Source of the DNA: Gemmatimonadota bacterium
GTDB lineage: Bacteria > Gemmatimonadota > Gemmatimonadetes > Gemmatimonadales > GWC2-71-9
Length of the DNA stretch: 64,000 bases
Direction of reading: 5' to 3'
Assembly (NCBI GenBank): GCA_029262195.1
Contig: JAJCZX010000027.1
Coordinates: forward strand, 254,677-318,676
Shown here: positions 44,350 through 54,865 of the stretch, in pieces
Layout of the letters: every line of letters begins with the position of its first letter
How positions within the stretch are numbered: position 1 is the stretch's first letter
Notes under the pieces: model-generated
Told to the model about the DNA's origin: nothing
What the model saw: the letters and a program-made list of their open reading frames with translations, nothing else
The model's database searches: none
Program-made: the position numbers and the translations under genes

Positions 44350-45786
44350 ATGATGGATAGTGTCACCCAGCCGTCGGGAGAGGAGTATCTCGATTCCGGC
44401 GACCAACTCCGAGATGAACTTCAACGAGCGATCGCAGACAACTTCACGATTGATCGCGAGATTGGTCGTGGAGGTATGGCAACGGTCTTTCTCGCCAACG
44501 AAATCCGCCCTTCCCGCCAGGTCGCCATCAAGGTTTTGGACCCGGACGTGACAACCAGGCTGACCCGTCGCCGGTTCTTGCGGGAGGTCGAGGTAGTATC
44601 CAATCTGACGCATCCTCACATAGTACCGATTTTTTCGGCCGGTTCGGACGAGAACCTCCTCTATTACGTGATGCCGTTTATTGAAGGCGAGACTCTCAGA
44701 CAACGTCTGTCTCGAAGTCCGCTTTCCTTGGAGGAAACGCTTGCGATTACCCGTGACGTGGCCGACGCTCTTGACCACGCCCACAGCCAGGGTGTAATCC
44801 ACCGCGATATCAAGCCCGAAAACATCCTCCTTTCAGGCGGGCATGCGGTTGTCGCGGATTTCGGCGTTGCGCGGGCCATGACCTGCGCCGAATGTGGGGA
44901 CGATTTTCAGCCGCTGACACAGGCCGGACTACCAATCGGAACCCCTCTGTACATGAGTCCCGAACAGGCAGCAGGCCAAAGTGAGGTCGACGGGCGTGCG
45001 GACGTCTACAGCCTCGGTTGTGTGGTCTATGAGATGCTTTCGGGCGAGCCTCCCTACTCTGGTGGCACGATGTACGAGATCATGAACAAGCACAACACGG
45101 CGCCCGTGCCCGGAGTGCGCACACCCGAAGGAACCCCTTCCCGAGGCATTCGGAAGGCCGTTGCACGTGCCATGTCCAAGCAACCAACCAGGAGGTTTCT
45201 AACCGCTGGCGATTTTGCCGACGCCCTTTCGGGCAACGGTCCCGAGGAAATCGGGTCGAGTCTGGAATCGAGCCGCCGAACCATTGGCTACGCAGTGGCG
45301 ATAGGCATGGTGGCCATTATGGCCCTTCTGGCCATCTGGCAAAGGACCACCGATGCCGCAATCAACTCGGTCCGAGAAAGGGTTCTTGTAGCACCTTTCC
45401 GCAACGAAACTGGAGATCCGTCTCTGGACGGGTTGGGCAGCCAGGCGGCTGATTGGATAACCAGAAGCCTGATGGAAACCGGGGTGGTAAGCGTTGTAGC
45501 CGGCGGGCCCACTCGACCCACCGAGTTGGTGCAAAACGAACCCGACGCCCTTTCGCGATTGGCACGGACAGCAGACGCAGGCACCATTATCTGGGGAGCC
45601 TACTACCTCCAGGCTGGGATGATACAGTTTCAGACCCAAATGACCGACGCGGCAAACCGCACTCTGGTGGGTCTGGTGGAACCCACAATCGGCACCGCGG
45701 ATAACCCTGTTTCGCTCCTCGAGGCCCTGGGAAAGAACGTCTCGGATGCTGTACGGACCACTTTCGGCGAACCGGAAGGTGATTGA
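44350..45786 (+). CDS. Membrane Ser/Thr protein kinase with CxxC in the activation loop and TolB-N-like sensor
   Basis: 478 residues. The kinase domain (about 32-300) has glycine loop GRGGMATVF, K61, HRD 151-153, DFG 170-172 and GTPLYMSPEQ, so it should be active. Between DFG and the GTP motif there is a short insertion CAEC (C179, C182), which could bind zinc or respond to redox. One transmembrane helix (TIGYAVAIGMVAIMALLAIW) leads to a periplasmic domain (RVLVAPFRNETGDPSLDGLG) like the N-terminal TolB/FlgO-type modules of signalling proteins. It precedes a second, similar kinase by 51 bases. Confidence 0.92.
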   Translation: MMDSVTQPSGEEYLDSGDQLRDELQRAIADNFTIDREIGRGGMATVFLANEIRPSRQVAIKVLDPDVTTRLTRRRFLREVEVVSNLTHPHIVPIFSAGSDENLLYYVMPFIEGETLRQRLSRSPLSLEETLAITRDVADALDHAHSQGVIHRDIKPENILLSGGHAVVADFGVARAMTCAECGDDFQPLTQAGLPIGTPLYMSPEQAAGQSEVDGRADVYSLGCVVYEMLSGEPPYSGGTMYEIMNKHNTAPVPGVRTPEGTPSRGIRKAVARAMSKQPTRRFLTAGDFADALSGNGPEEIGSSLESSRRTIGYAVAIGMVAIMALLAIWQRTTDAAINSVRERVLVAPFRNETGDPSLDGLGSQAADWITRSLMETGVVSVVAGGPTRPTELVQNEPDALSRLARTADAGTIIWGAYYLQAGMIQFQTQMTDAANRTLVGLVEPTIGTADNPVSLLEALGKNVSDAVRTTFGEPEGD

Positions 45787-45837
45787 CACGGTTTACGCTG
45801 ACCTGGCAGAGTCCGTCCCACCGGCCAACTTTTTGAC

Positions 45838-47223
45838 ATGACTTCTCTTCGCAGGCAGCTCGAAACTGGACTCGCCCAACGTTTTATCATTGAAAAAACA
45901 CTCGGCGAAGGAGGCATGGCTACCGTGTTTCTCGCCAGAGAGTTGCATCCTGATAGGCATGTCGCGATAAAGGTGCTGGACCCGGAGGTCTCGACCCTGA
46001 TCACTCGCACCCGGTTCCTTCGCGAAATTGACATGGCGGGGAAATTGGCGCACCCCAATATCCTCCCTGTTTATTCGGCCGGGGAGGTCGGCGACCTTTT
46101 GTACTGTACGATGCCCTTCATTCCCGGCAACTCCCTCCGCCAGGAAATCGCACGGAAAGGGGCCCTTGATGTCACCCGAGCTATGGGAATCGCAGCTGAA
46201 ACAGCCGACGCTCTGGGGTATGCGCACGGTCTCGGAATAATCCACCGTGACATCAAACCAGAAAATATTCTCCTCTCCAAAGGCCACGCCCTGGTTGCGG
46301 ATTATGGAATAGGAAAGGCGTACGGGGAGGCAAGCGAGCTCCAGCTAACCCACTCCGGCGTCGCCCTGGGAACCCCCCAGTATATGAGCCCCGAGCAGGC
46401 GAGAGGACAGCAGGTCGGCCCGTTGAGCGACATCTACAGTCTTGGGTGTGTGCTGTTCGAAATGGTTACCGGTTTGCCACCTTTTACAGGTATCTCGGCT
46501 CTACAGGTAATGACTCACCACGCCGAAACCCCTGCCCCGAGTATGAAGGTCCGAGGGACAGCAATACCCTCAGGTTTGCAATCGATCGTGAAACGGTGCC
46601 TGGAAAAAGATCTGAAGAAACGTTTCCAGACCGGCCAGGAATTGGCAAACGCCCTGAAGAAAGAAGCGGAGGGCATCCAGATCGACACCAGGGCCGCGAA
46701 GGTGTCAAAAAGACGCTCCCGACCGACCCTTGCCATCGGGGCTTCGGTCCTCCTGCTCTCCTTGTTGTGGAGGCTTACAGCCGGTTCCGCTCCATCGACC
46801 TACCTCCTCGTGGCGCTCGACAATCAAACGGGCACCGCGCTGCTCGCTAACATCGGCGCCGAAATCGCAGACTCCATTGCCACCCACCTCCAGGCGTCCT
46901 ACAGTTCTGGAACGCTGCCACTGACACCATTGGTAAGCCCAAGAGCACCCACCCGGGAAGCCCTGTTGAGTGCCGCCCGGGGTGCCGGGGCAAGGTTTAT
47001 CGTTCACGGCAGTTACTATCTGTATTCAGATTCGCTGAGGTTCCAGTTGGTCATAACCGATCTTGACCTCGGGACAATAGTGGGAGCACCCCCGCCCCTC
47101 AGCGCTCCACTGAAAGACCCTTTCTCAGCGGCGGCAACCCTCTCTCTCTACATCGAACCGATCCTGAAGGAGCAAATGGATCGGCCCAAAATTGGCCTTG
47201 GATCTGACGCAACCCCTGAGTAG
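45838..47223 (+). CDS. Membrane Ser/Thr protein kinase with DYG variant and TolB-N-like sensor
   Basis: 461 residues, a tandem paralogue of the preceding kinase. It has glycine loop GEGGMATVF, K45 and HRD 136-138, but the DFG motif is DYG (155-157); GTPQYMSPEQ is intact. This change is seen in some active kinases, so loss of activity cannot be claimed. A transmembrane helix (TLAIGASVLLLSLLW) and a periplasmic sensor-like domain (YLLVALDNQTGTALLANIG) follow. No clear ribosome-binding site precedes the ATG. prs begins 14 bases after the stop, so kinases and prs may share a transcript. Confidence 0.9.
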   Translation: MTSLRRQLETGLAQRFIIEKTLGEGGMATVFLARELHPDRHVAIKVLDPEVSTLITRTRFLREIDMAGKLAHPNILPVYSAGEVGDLLYCTMPFIPGNSLRQEIARKGALDVTRAMGIAAETADALGYAHGLGIIHRDIKPENILLSKGHALVADYGIGKAYGEASELQLTHSGVALGTPQYMSPEQARGQQVGPLSDIYSLGCVLFEMVTGLPPFTGISALQVMTHHAETPAPSMKVRGTAIPSGLQSIVKRCLEKDLKKRFQTGQELANALKKEAEGIQIDTRAAKVSKRRSRPTLAIGASVLLLSLLWRLTAGSAPSTYLLVALDNQTGTALLANIGAEIADSIATHLQASYSSGTLPLTPLVSPRAPTREALLSAARGAGARFIVHGSYYLYSDSLRFQLVITDLDLGTIVGAPPPLSAPLKDPFSAAATLSLYIEPILKEQMDRPKIGLGSDATPE

Positions 47224-47237
47224 CTTTTAGGGCTATT

Positions 47238-48194
47238 ATGCCGGACATATCTTTTTCCCAGAGCAAACTGATGCTGATCTCCGGATCAGGAAATCAGCCA
47301 CTCGCCAACGAAATCGCCGAACATATCGGGCAACCGTTGTCGCAAGTCGCGCTTAAGCGGTTTGCCGACGGTGAGCTATTCGTGCGCCTGGAGGAAAACG
47401 CCCGGGGACGGGACGTGTTTATCATTCAGCCCACCAATCCACCGGCCGACAATTTGGTAGAATTGCTGCTCCTTCTCGATGCGGCCAAACGCGCCAGCGC
47501 CGCAAGGATCACGGCAGTCATCCCTTACTTCGGATATGGGCGTCAAGATCGAAAGGACCAACCCCGCGTAGCCATCAGCGCCAAACTCATGGCCGATTTG
47601 ATCACGCGGGCCGGTGCCGATCGAGTGTTGTCGGTGGATTTCCACCAACATCAGATCCAGGGATTCTTCGACATTCCCGTTGACCACCTTTACGCCGCGC
47701 CGGTTCTGGTTAAGCATTTTGCCGACATGAATCTCAACAATCTGGCTATCGTAGCACCGGACGTTGGCAGCGCCAAAATGGCCCGGGGCTTCGCGAAACG
47801 TCTCAACGCTTCTTTCGCTATCATCGACAAGCGGCGCCCCACGGCAAACGTGGCAGAAGTAGTCAATGTGGTCGGCGAGGTTGACGGACGGGACTGCCTG
47901 ATTGCCGACGATATGATCGACACTGCCGGTACAATGACGCAGGCGGTTCACGCACTAAAAGAATTGGGAGCCAAAGAGGTCTACTGCTGTGCCACTCACG
48001 CCCTCTTTTCGGAGCCGGCAAAACAGCGGTTCGAGGATTGCCCGGTTTCTGAAGTGACAGTTTGCAACACGATTGACATACCGGCAGAGAGAACTTTCGC
48101 CGGTATGAAAGTACTTTCTGTAGCCCCACTCATCTCGAAGGCGATTACGTACACGCACGCCAACGAATCGGTGAGTTCTTTGTTCGAAATTTGA
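47238..48194 (+). CDS. prs: Ribose-phosphate pyrophosphokinase
   Basis: 318 residues, standard for PRPP synthetase, which makes PRPP from ribose 5-phosphate and ATP for nucleotide, His and Trp synthesis. AVIPYFGYGRQDRKDQPRVA holds the ATP-binding flexible loop, DCLIADDMIDTAGTMTQAV is the PRPP-binding loop, and VSSLFEI is the usual end. The motif usually written DLHADQIQGFF is DFHQHQIQGFF here. AGGG precedes the ATG. It leads the prs-rplY-pth order found in many bacteria. Confidence 0.96.
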   Translation: MPDISFSQSKLMLISGSGNQPLANEIAEHIGQPLSQVALKRFADGELFVRLEENARGRDVFIIQPTNPPADNLVELLLLLDAAKRASAARITAVIPYFGYGRQDRKDQPRVAISAKLMADLITRAGADRVLSVDFHQHQIQGFFDIPVDHLYAAPVLVKHFADMNLNNLAIVAPDVGSAKMARGFAKRLNASFAIIDKRRPTANVAEVVNVVGEVDGRDCLIADDMIDTAGTMTQAVHALKELGAKEVYCCATHALFSEPAKQRFEDCPVSEVTVCNTIDIPAERTFAGMKVLSVAPLISKAITYTHANESVSSLFEI

Positions 48195-48217
48195 CCGAAA
48201 CTCAGTAGGGATTTAGG

Positions 48218-48883
48218 ATGGAAAATTCGATAAAAATCACAGCGGCAAGCCGCACCACGACCGGTAAAGGCCCCGCCCGCGAGATGCGCCGCAACGCCAA
48301 TATTCCGGCAGTAATTTACGGAAAAGGGCGCGACCCGCAGTCCCTCGCAATCGGCCGCAGCGATTTCGACAAAGTCGTTTCGACGTTGCACGGTGAAGTC
48401 AAAAGTACCGTTTTTGACCTTATCGTCGACGGAAAGTCCACTACCGCTCTAATCCGGGAAGTTCAAAAACACCCAACCAAATTGACAGTGCAGCACGTAG
48501 ATTTCTATGAAGTACACGCTGGCGAGAAAATTCACCTTGACGTGCCTTTGAAACTCATCGGAATACCCGAGGGTGTGAGAAACAGCGGTGGCGTGCTGGA
48601 TCATGTCCTCAGAGAAGTGGAGGTTGAGGTACTGCCTCGGCATGTTCCCGATCACCTTGAATTGGACGTTACTCATCTCGAGCTGAATGATTCGATGCAC
48701 GTCAGCGACATTAAAGCAGAAAACGTCGAAATCCTCACCGACATGGGGGCCACTATTTGTTCAGTGATTCCGCCTAGAGTCGAGACTGAAGAAGAAGTTG
48801 GCGAAGAGATCGACGCGGCCGACGCAGAGCCAGAGATTATCGGCAGGCCGAAAGATGACGAGGCCGAAGAGAGCGAGGGATAG
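48218..48883 (+). CDS. rplY: 50S ribosomal protein L25, CTC form
   Basis: 221 residues, the long CTC/TL5 type: the 5S rRNA-binding beta domain (SRTTTGKGPAREMRRNANIP) is followed by the C-terminal CTC domain (KLIGIPEGVRNSGGVLDHVLREVEVEVLP...). It ends in an acidic tail (EEIDAADAEPEIIG to EESEG) and a TAG stop. The TAG is in the same frame as pth, which begins one codon later. Role: binds 5S rRNA in the large subunit. Confidence 0.95.
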   Translation: MENSIKITAASRTTTGKGPAREMRRNANIPAVIYGKGRDPQSLAIGRSDFDKVVSTLHGEVKSTVFDLIVDGKSTTALIREVQKHPTKLTVQHVDFYEVHAGEKIHLDVPLKLIGIPEGVRNSGGVLDHVLREVEVEVLPRHVPDHLELDVTHLELNDSMHVSDIKAENVEILTDMGATICSVIPPRVETEEEVGEEIDAADAEPEIIGRPKDDEAEESEG

Positions 48884-48886
48884 GCC

Positions 48887-49457
48887 CTGCGCGTCGTCGT
48901 TGGCCTCGGGAATCCCGGGCCGGAGTATGCGGCGACCCGTCACAACGTCGGGTTCGCGCTTGCAGATGCTCTTGCAGCGCACTGGAAAATTCGGTTACGT
49001 CTGGTGGGCTCGCGGGCCCACGCAGGCGAAGGCCGTTTCGGTGGTGAACAGGTAGGAATTGTAAAACCTCTTACCTACATGAACCGAAGCGGGCCGGTTG
49101 TTGCAGACGTGCTTGCATCAGGTGCCATCGAACCGGAAGACATGATCGTAGCCGTGGACGATGTGGCGTTACCGGTGGGATCAATCAGAATTAGATCACG
49201 CGGATCAAGTGGTGGACACAACGGCCTCAAAAGCATCGACAGGTCTCTCGATGGTGCAGCCTATGCCCGTCTCAGGATCGGCGTGGGGCCGGTGCCCGAA
49301 GGCGAAGATCTGGCAGATTTTGTTTTGGACCGGTTTAACGGAGCCGATGAAGAAACTTTCGTTGACTTGATACCGACCTTGGTTGAGGCCGTCGAATGCT
49401 GGATCCAAGATGGCGTTGAAGTTGCTATGAACCGTTATAACAAGAGGGTTGCAGACA

Positions 49458-49465
<8 letters not shown>
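48887..49465 (+). CDS. pth: Peptidyl-tRNA hydrolase, apparent CTG start
   Basis: 192 residues from CTG 48887, the only sensible start. Between the rplY TAG (48881-48883) and the conserved [18 protein letters not shown] there is no ATG, GTG or TTG in frame, and GAGG lies 8 bases before the CTG. The first standard start, GTG 49004, would remove catalytic residues N9 and H19. Other family residues follow: [17 protein letters not shown] and [12 protein letters not shown]. Length fits the family (185-195). The enzyme frees tRNA from stalled peptidyl-tRNA. A read-through fusion with L25 is a formal alternative because the frame is shared. It overlaps hppA by 8 bases. Confidence 0.85.
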
Positions 49466-51497
<2,032 letters not shown>

Positions 51498-51519
51498 TTT
51501 TTGTAGCACCATAAGTTTG

Positions 51520-51559
51520 AGGGGAGTCGGGGCCTGAAGCCGCGACTCCCCTTAATTTT
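51520..51559 (+). terminator. Rho-independent terminator after hppA
   Basis: A 10-bp perfect stem (AGGGGAGTCG with CGACTCCCCT), with an inner GGC/GCC pair around CTGAA, is followed by TTAATTTTG. It lies 22 bases after the hppA stop and separates the prs-rplY-pth-hppA group from ychF. Confidence 0.88.
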
Positions 51560-51601
51560 GGTATCCCCGAGAACCACTAAATCCTTTTCGGAGCCTGTAC
51601 G

Positions 51602-52708
51602 CTGTTAAGACTAGGAATCGTTGGACTACCCAACGTCGGTAAATCGACCCTCTTCAATACGCTCACTAACGCCGGGGCAGCCGCAGAGAACTACCCGTTC
51701 TGTACCGTCGAGCCAAACGTTGGTGTGGTACCGGTCCCCGACCCCCGGCAGGACGTTCTGGTCAGCCTGGCCAAACCCAATTCGGTGGTTCCGGCCACCG
51801 TCGAGTTCCTGGACATCGCAGGCCTGGTAGAGGGAGCAAGCCAGGGCGAAGGGCTGGGCAACCAGTTCCTCGGCAATATCCGCGAAGTGGATGCCATTTT
51901 GCACGTGGTTCGATGCTTCGAGAACCCCGACGTTACGCACGTTATGGGCGATATCGATCCGGCGCGCGATCATGACATTATCACGACAGAACTCGCCCTG
52001 TCCGATCTGGCGATAGTGGAAAAAAGGATCGAAAAGGTCACCCGGACAGCCAAGTCCGGTGACAAGGAGGCCGCGGCCGAAGCCAAGTTTCTTGATCGAG
52101 TGAAAACAGAGCTGGAAGAAGGAAGGGGGGCACGCGCCGCGGCCGTGAGCGACGATGACAGAAGGTGGACACGACAGCTCGGTCTCCTCACAGCCAAGCC
52201 GATTCTTTACGCAGCGAATATCAGCGAAGACGATCTTGCTGGCGAATGGCCGAGTTCCGTAAAAAAACTCGAAACAACAGCCCAGGAACACCACGAAGCT
52301 GCCGAAATAGTGACGTTTGCCGCTGCCTTCGAAGCCGAACTTGCCGAATTGGGCGAAGAAGACCGAACAGAGTTCCTGCAAAGCGCGGGAATATCTGAAC
52401 CCGGTTTGAACCGTTTGATCCGGGCCGGATACAGCTTGATGGGCCTGGAGACCTTCTTCACGGTTGGAGAAAAAGAGGTGCGCGCCTGGACCATTCCCGC
52501 AGGGTCGTCAGCATATGACGCTGCGGGAGCAATCCACAGCGACTTTCAGCGCGGTTTTATTCGCGCCGAAACAGTTGGCTACGAAACATTCATCAACGAA
52601 GGAGAAGGCTCCTATAAGGTTTGCCGGGACAAGGGGTTAGTCCGTAGCGAGGGCCGAGATTACCTGGTGAAAGACGGAGATATCCTGCTGTTTCGGTTCA
52701 ACGTATAG
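51602..52708 (+). CDS. ychF: Ribosome-associated ATPase YchF, apparent CTG start
   Basis: 368 residues from CTG 51602, matching the usual 363-368. The frame upstream has no ATG, GTG or TTG before a TAA at 51578; CTG gives LLRLGIVGLPNVGKSTLF, which aligns with the family start, and CGGAG lies 8 bases before it. GTG 51725 would remove the P-loop and is rejected. G1 GLPNVGKS, FLDIAGLVEGASQGEGLGNQ and a C-terminal TGS-like domain (VRAWTIPAGSSAYDAAGAIH) are present. YchF binds ATP and ribosomes and acts in stress responses. Confidence 0.88.
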   Translation: MLRLGIVGLPNVGKSTLFNTLTNAGAAAENYPFCTVEPNVGVVPVPDPRQDVLVSLAKPNSVVPATVEFLDIAGLVEGASQGEGLGNQFLGNIREVDAILHVVRCFENPDVTHVMGDIDPARDHDIITTELALSDLAIVEKRIEKVTRTAKSGDKEAAAEAKFLDRVKTELEEGRGARAAAVSDDDRRWTRQLGLLTAKPILYAANISEDDLAGEWPSSVKKLETTAQEHHEAAEIVTFAAAFEAELAELGEEDRTEFLQSAGISEPGLNRLIRAGYSLMGLETFFTVGEKEVRAWTIPAGSSAYDAAGAIHSDFQRGFIRAETVGYETFINEGEGSYKVCRDKGLVRSEGRDYLVKDGDILLFRFNV

Positions 52709-52769
52709 GTTGCCGCTCGGGCTGGCACCGACTACATTTACGCCTCGTTTTTGTTACACAAACCACCTG

Positions 52770-52792
52770 CTTCTCCCTGCGCCTGGGGGAAG
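52770..52792 (+). promoter_or_regulatory. Hairpin in the rpsF leader
   Basis: CTTCTCCC and GGGGGAAG form an 8-bp stem with one G-T pair and a 7-base loop, 24 bases before the rpsF start. Autoregulatory S6:S18-binding leaders are known before rpsF in many bacteria, but I could not verify the conserved bulge here. It may be such an element or only a local hairpin. Confidence 0.35.
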
Positions 52793-52816
52793 ACGTAGAG
52801 ACCAAAGGACGGTGCT

Positions 52817-53212
52817 ATGACACGCAGTTACGAAGTCGTGTACATACTCGATAGCGCTCTTGAGGAAGCACAGATCACAGAGCTGCTGGAGACAGTACAC
52901 AAGTTACTCAAAACAGATGGTGCCGAAGATCCCATCACCGACGTAAACCACTGGGGCAAGAGAACTCTTGCATACCCCATTGGCAGCCATGAAGTAGGCT
53001 ATTATATCGTCACCCATTTCGACGCGGACCCTGCTCTTTTGCCGGAGTACGAACGCGCACTCAAGCTCAACGCAAACGTCGTTCGTTATCTGGTTGTCCT
53101 GAACGAGGGTGCCCAACCCGTGCCCGAGATGACAGCCCAGGACGAAAACAACGATGGAGGAGAAGGCTCTAAGCCCGGGGAAGGTTCCAAGCCCACGGAG
53201 GTGCCAGCATGA
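52817..53212 (+). CDS. rpsF: 30S ribosomal protein S6
   Basis: 131 residues. The ferredoxin-like fold pattern YEVVYILDSALEEAQITEL and NHWGKRTLAYPIGSHEVGYY identifies S6. Residues after about 100 form an acidic Gly/Lys/Glu extension beyond the core. AAGGA lies 7 bases before the ATG. It pairs with S18 in the small-subunit platform, and the two genes overlap by 4 bases (ATGA). Confidence 0.95.
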   Translation: MTRSYEVVYILDSALEEAQITELLETVHKLLKTDGAEDPITDVNHWGKRTLAYPIGSHEVGYYIVTHFDADPALLPEYERALKLNANVVRYLVVLNEGAQPVPEMTAQDENNDGGEGSKPGEGSKPTEVPA

Positions 53213-53436
53213 TGAACCGTAGACCTCGGCGTTCATGCGCCATTTGCGAGTCTAGAGTACGGATTCTGGATTACAAAGACGAGCGTACCATGGCTCGTTT
53301 CACTACAGATACTGGAAAAATTCTACCTGCCAGGATGCTGGGAATGTGCGCCAGACACCAGCGGCAACTAAGCCGCGCCGTGAAACGTGCCAGATTCCTC
53401 GCCCTTTTGCCGTACGTGAAGGGTCAGGGCAGGTAA
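53209..53436 (+). CDS. rpsR: 30S ribosomal protein S18
   Basis: 75 residues, beginning at ATG 53209 (or ATG 53212, the next codon). RRPRRSCAICESRV, KDERTMARFTTDTGKILPAR and RHQRQLSRAVKRARFLALLP are diagnostic of S18. CAIC together with MCARH could bind zinc, as in Cys-rich S18 variants. It binds S6 and 16S rRNA. The DUF2232 gene starts 4 bases after its stop. Confidence 0.95.
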   Translation: MMNRRPRRSCAICESRVRILDYKDERTMARFTTDTGKILPARMLGMCARHQRQLSRAVKRARFLALLPYVKGQGR

Positions 53437-53440
53437 ACCG

Positions 53441-54409
53441 ATGACAGCACAGCCCGGGCCTCTCCAAAAGAGGAGGCTCGGTCCGTTGGTCGCCGTAACC
53501 ATATTGTTCGTCCTTTTTGCACAGGTCGGCCTGATTGTTTTACCGCTTGCCGCACTTTTGCTTTTTGGTCGACACAACAAGCCCAGGGAGAGAACAGCCC
53601 TGATCGTATCGGTTGCAGTTGGTTTGTGGTGGCTGTTGGCCACCGGCGAAGCTCCGGAGCAAACCATCAGAGCCGCCGCATTGGTCGGAGCAGTTTTCTT
53701 CGCCATGTTGACGGTGACAACCTCGATTTCGACGACCCACAAGGGGCTGTTGGCGGGCCTGGCTGGCATGCTCGGAGTAACGGTGATCTTTGCAATTGGC
53801 CCGCTCTCGTGGGGAGAGGTCAACTGGCTCGTAGAACACCGGATCGGTTTCGTTTCGCGGGTGTTTGGGGCCGGTTTCTGGACATCGGGCAACCCGCTGG
53901 GGCCGGTGCCGGAAGCAACGGTGTCGGCGATGGCGGATGTTGAAAAGATGTTCGGTGCTATGGCCAAATTCGCCGGCGACAATTTTGCGGCACTCGTAAC
54001 GCTGGAAATGCTAACAGGTTTCGCTCTTGCCACGGCTATCTACCACAGGGTGAGTGAAAACCCCTTGGGGGCGGCAAATGGCAGGCTCAGAGATTTTCGG
54101 TTTACCGAACACCTGGGCTGGGTGGCAGTTTTTGGTCTACTGGGGGTAATTCTCCCGAGACTGGTGATAGTTAAAACGTTCGCCGGCAACTTCGTGTTGG
54201 TCACCGGTGTGCTGTACGCCCTGCGCGGCTTTGCGGTTATGTCTTTTGCCGTGGCTGCGATGGGAGGCAGCATTTTTTTGACAGTATTGATAGTGTTTGC
54301 GATCGTTTACATGTTCAAACTTGTTGCTGCCGGAGCGATAATAGTTGGTCTTCTGGACACAGGACTGAATTTAAGGAAACGGTGGAACACTCCACCAAAA
54401 ATTGGATAG
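53441..54409 (+). CDS. DUF2232-type polytopic membrane protein
   Basis: 322 residues with about eight hydrophobic helices (first: LVAVTILFVLFAQVGLIVLPLAALLLFG). Its position between rpsR and rplI, plus the general helix pattern and the C-terminal hydrophobic pair, matches DUF2232/YybS-like proteins found at the same place in other bacteria. The function is unknown; a role in envelope or ribosome-linked physiology is only suggested by context. GGCAGG precedes the ATG. Confidence 0.72.
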   Translation: MTAQPGPLQKRRLGPLVAVTILFVLFAQVGLIVLPLAALLLFGRHNKPRERTALIVSVAVGLWWLLATGEAPEQTIRAAALVGAVFFAMLTVTTSISTTHKGLLAGLAGMLGVTVIFAIGPLSWGEVNWLVEHRIGFVSRVFGAGFWTSGNPLGPVPEATVSAMADVEKMFGAMAKFAGDNFAALVTLEMLTGFALATAIYHRVSENPLGAANGRLRDFRFTEHLGWVAVFGLLGVILPRLVIVKTFAGNFVLVTGVLYALRGFAVMSFAVAAMGGSIFLTVLIVFAIVYMFKLVAAGAIIVGLLDTGLNLRKRWNTPPKIG

Positions 54410-54418
54410 GAAGAAAAA

Positions 54419-54865
54419 ATGGAAGTAATCCTTAGAGAGGACATGTCAAAACTGGGTACCGCTGGGTCCATCGTTAAGGTCAAGGACGGTTACGGAAGAA
54501 ATCACCTGATCCCCAACGGACTCGCTTTCCTGGCTACGCCCGGCAACAAGAAGCGGGTCGAGGCCGAGGCCAAGAGACGTGAGATCAAACTGGCAGCCGA
54601 CAAATCTGAAGCCAGAAAACTCGCCAAACTGCTTTCGGGCATCGAATTGACGTTCCAGGCCAAGGTTGGCGAAGGAGACCGGCTTTTCGGGTCGATCACT
54701 TCTGGAGACATCGCTGAGCAACTGGCGGCTCAGGGCCGACCGGTCGATAAAAGATTGATCGAACTTGATGACCACATCAAGACGCTCGGTGACACGATGG
54801 TCCCCATCAAGCTCCACCCTGAAGTCAGCGCGGAAATTAAAGTCACGGTCGTCAAAGAAGCGTGA
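54419..54865 (+). CDS. rplI: 50S ribosomal protein L9
   Basis: 148 residues, standard length. MEVILREDMSKLGTAGSIVK and VKDGYGRNHLIPNGLAFLAT are the N-terminal 23S rRNA-binding domain. A long connecting helix (KKRVEAEAKRREIKLAADKS) and the C-terminal domain (GDRLFGSITSGDIAEQL) follow. AGGAAG precedes the ATG. The following gene starts inside its stop (GTGA). Confidence 0.96.
   Translation: MEVILREDMSKLGTAGSIVKVKDGYGRNHLIPNGLAFLATPGNKKRVEAEAKRREIKLAADKSEARKLAKLLSGIELTFQAKVGEGDRLFGSITSGDIAEQLAAQGRPVDKRLIELDDHIKTLGDTMVPIKLHPEVSAEIKVTVVKEA

Noticed and set aside
48881..48883. Genome-wide reassignment of TAG as a sense codon
   Set aside because: TAG ends several other genes at sensible lengths in this window, such as those ending at 12511 and 8335.
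51725..52708. GTG 51725 as the ychF start
   Set aside because: It would remove the P-loop; the conserved N-terminus is encoded upstream from CTG 51602.
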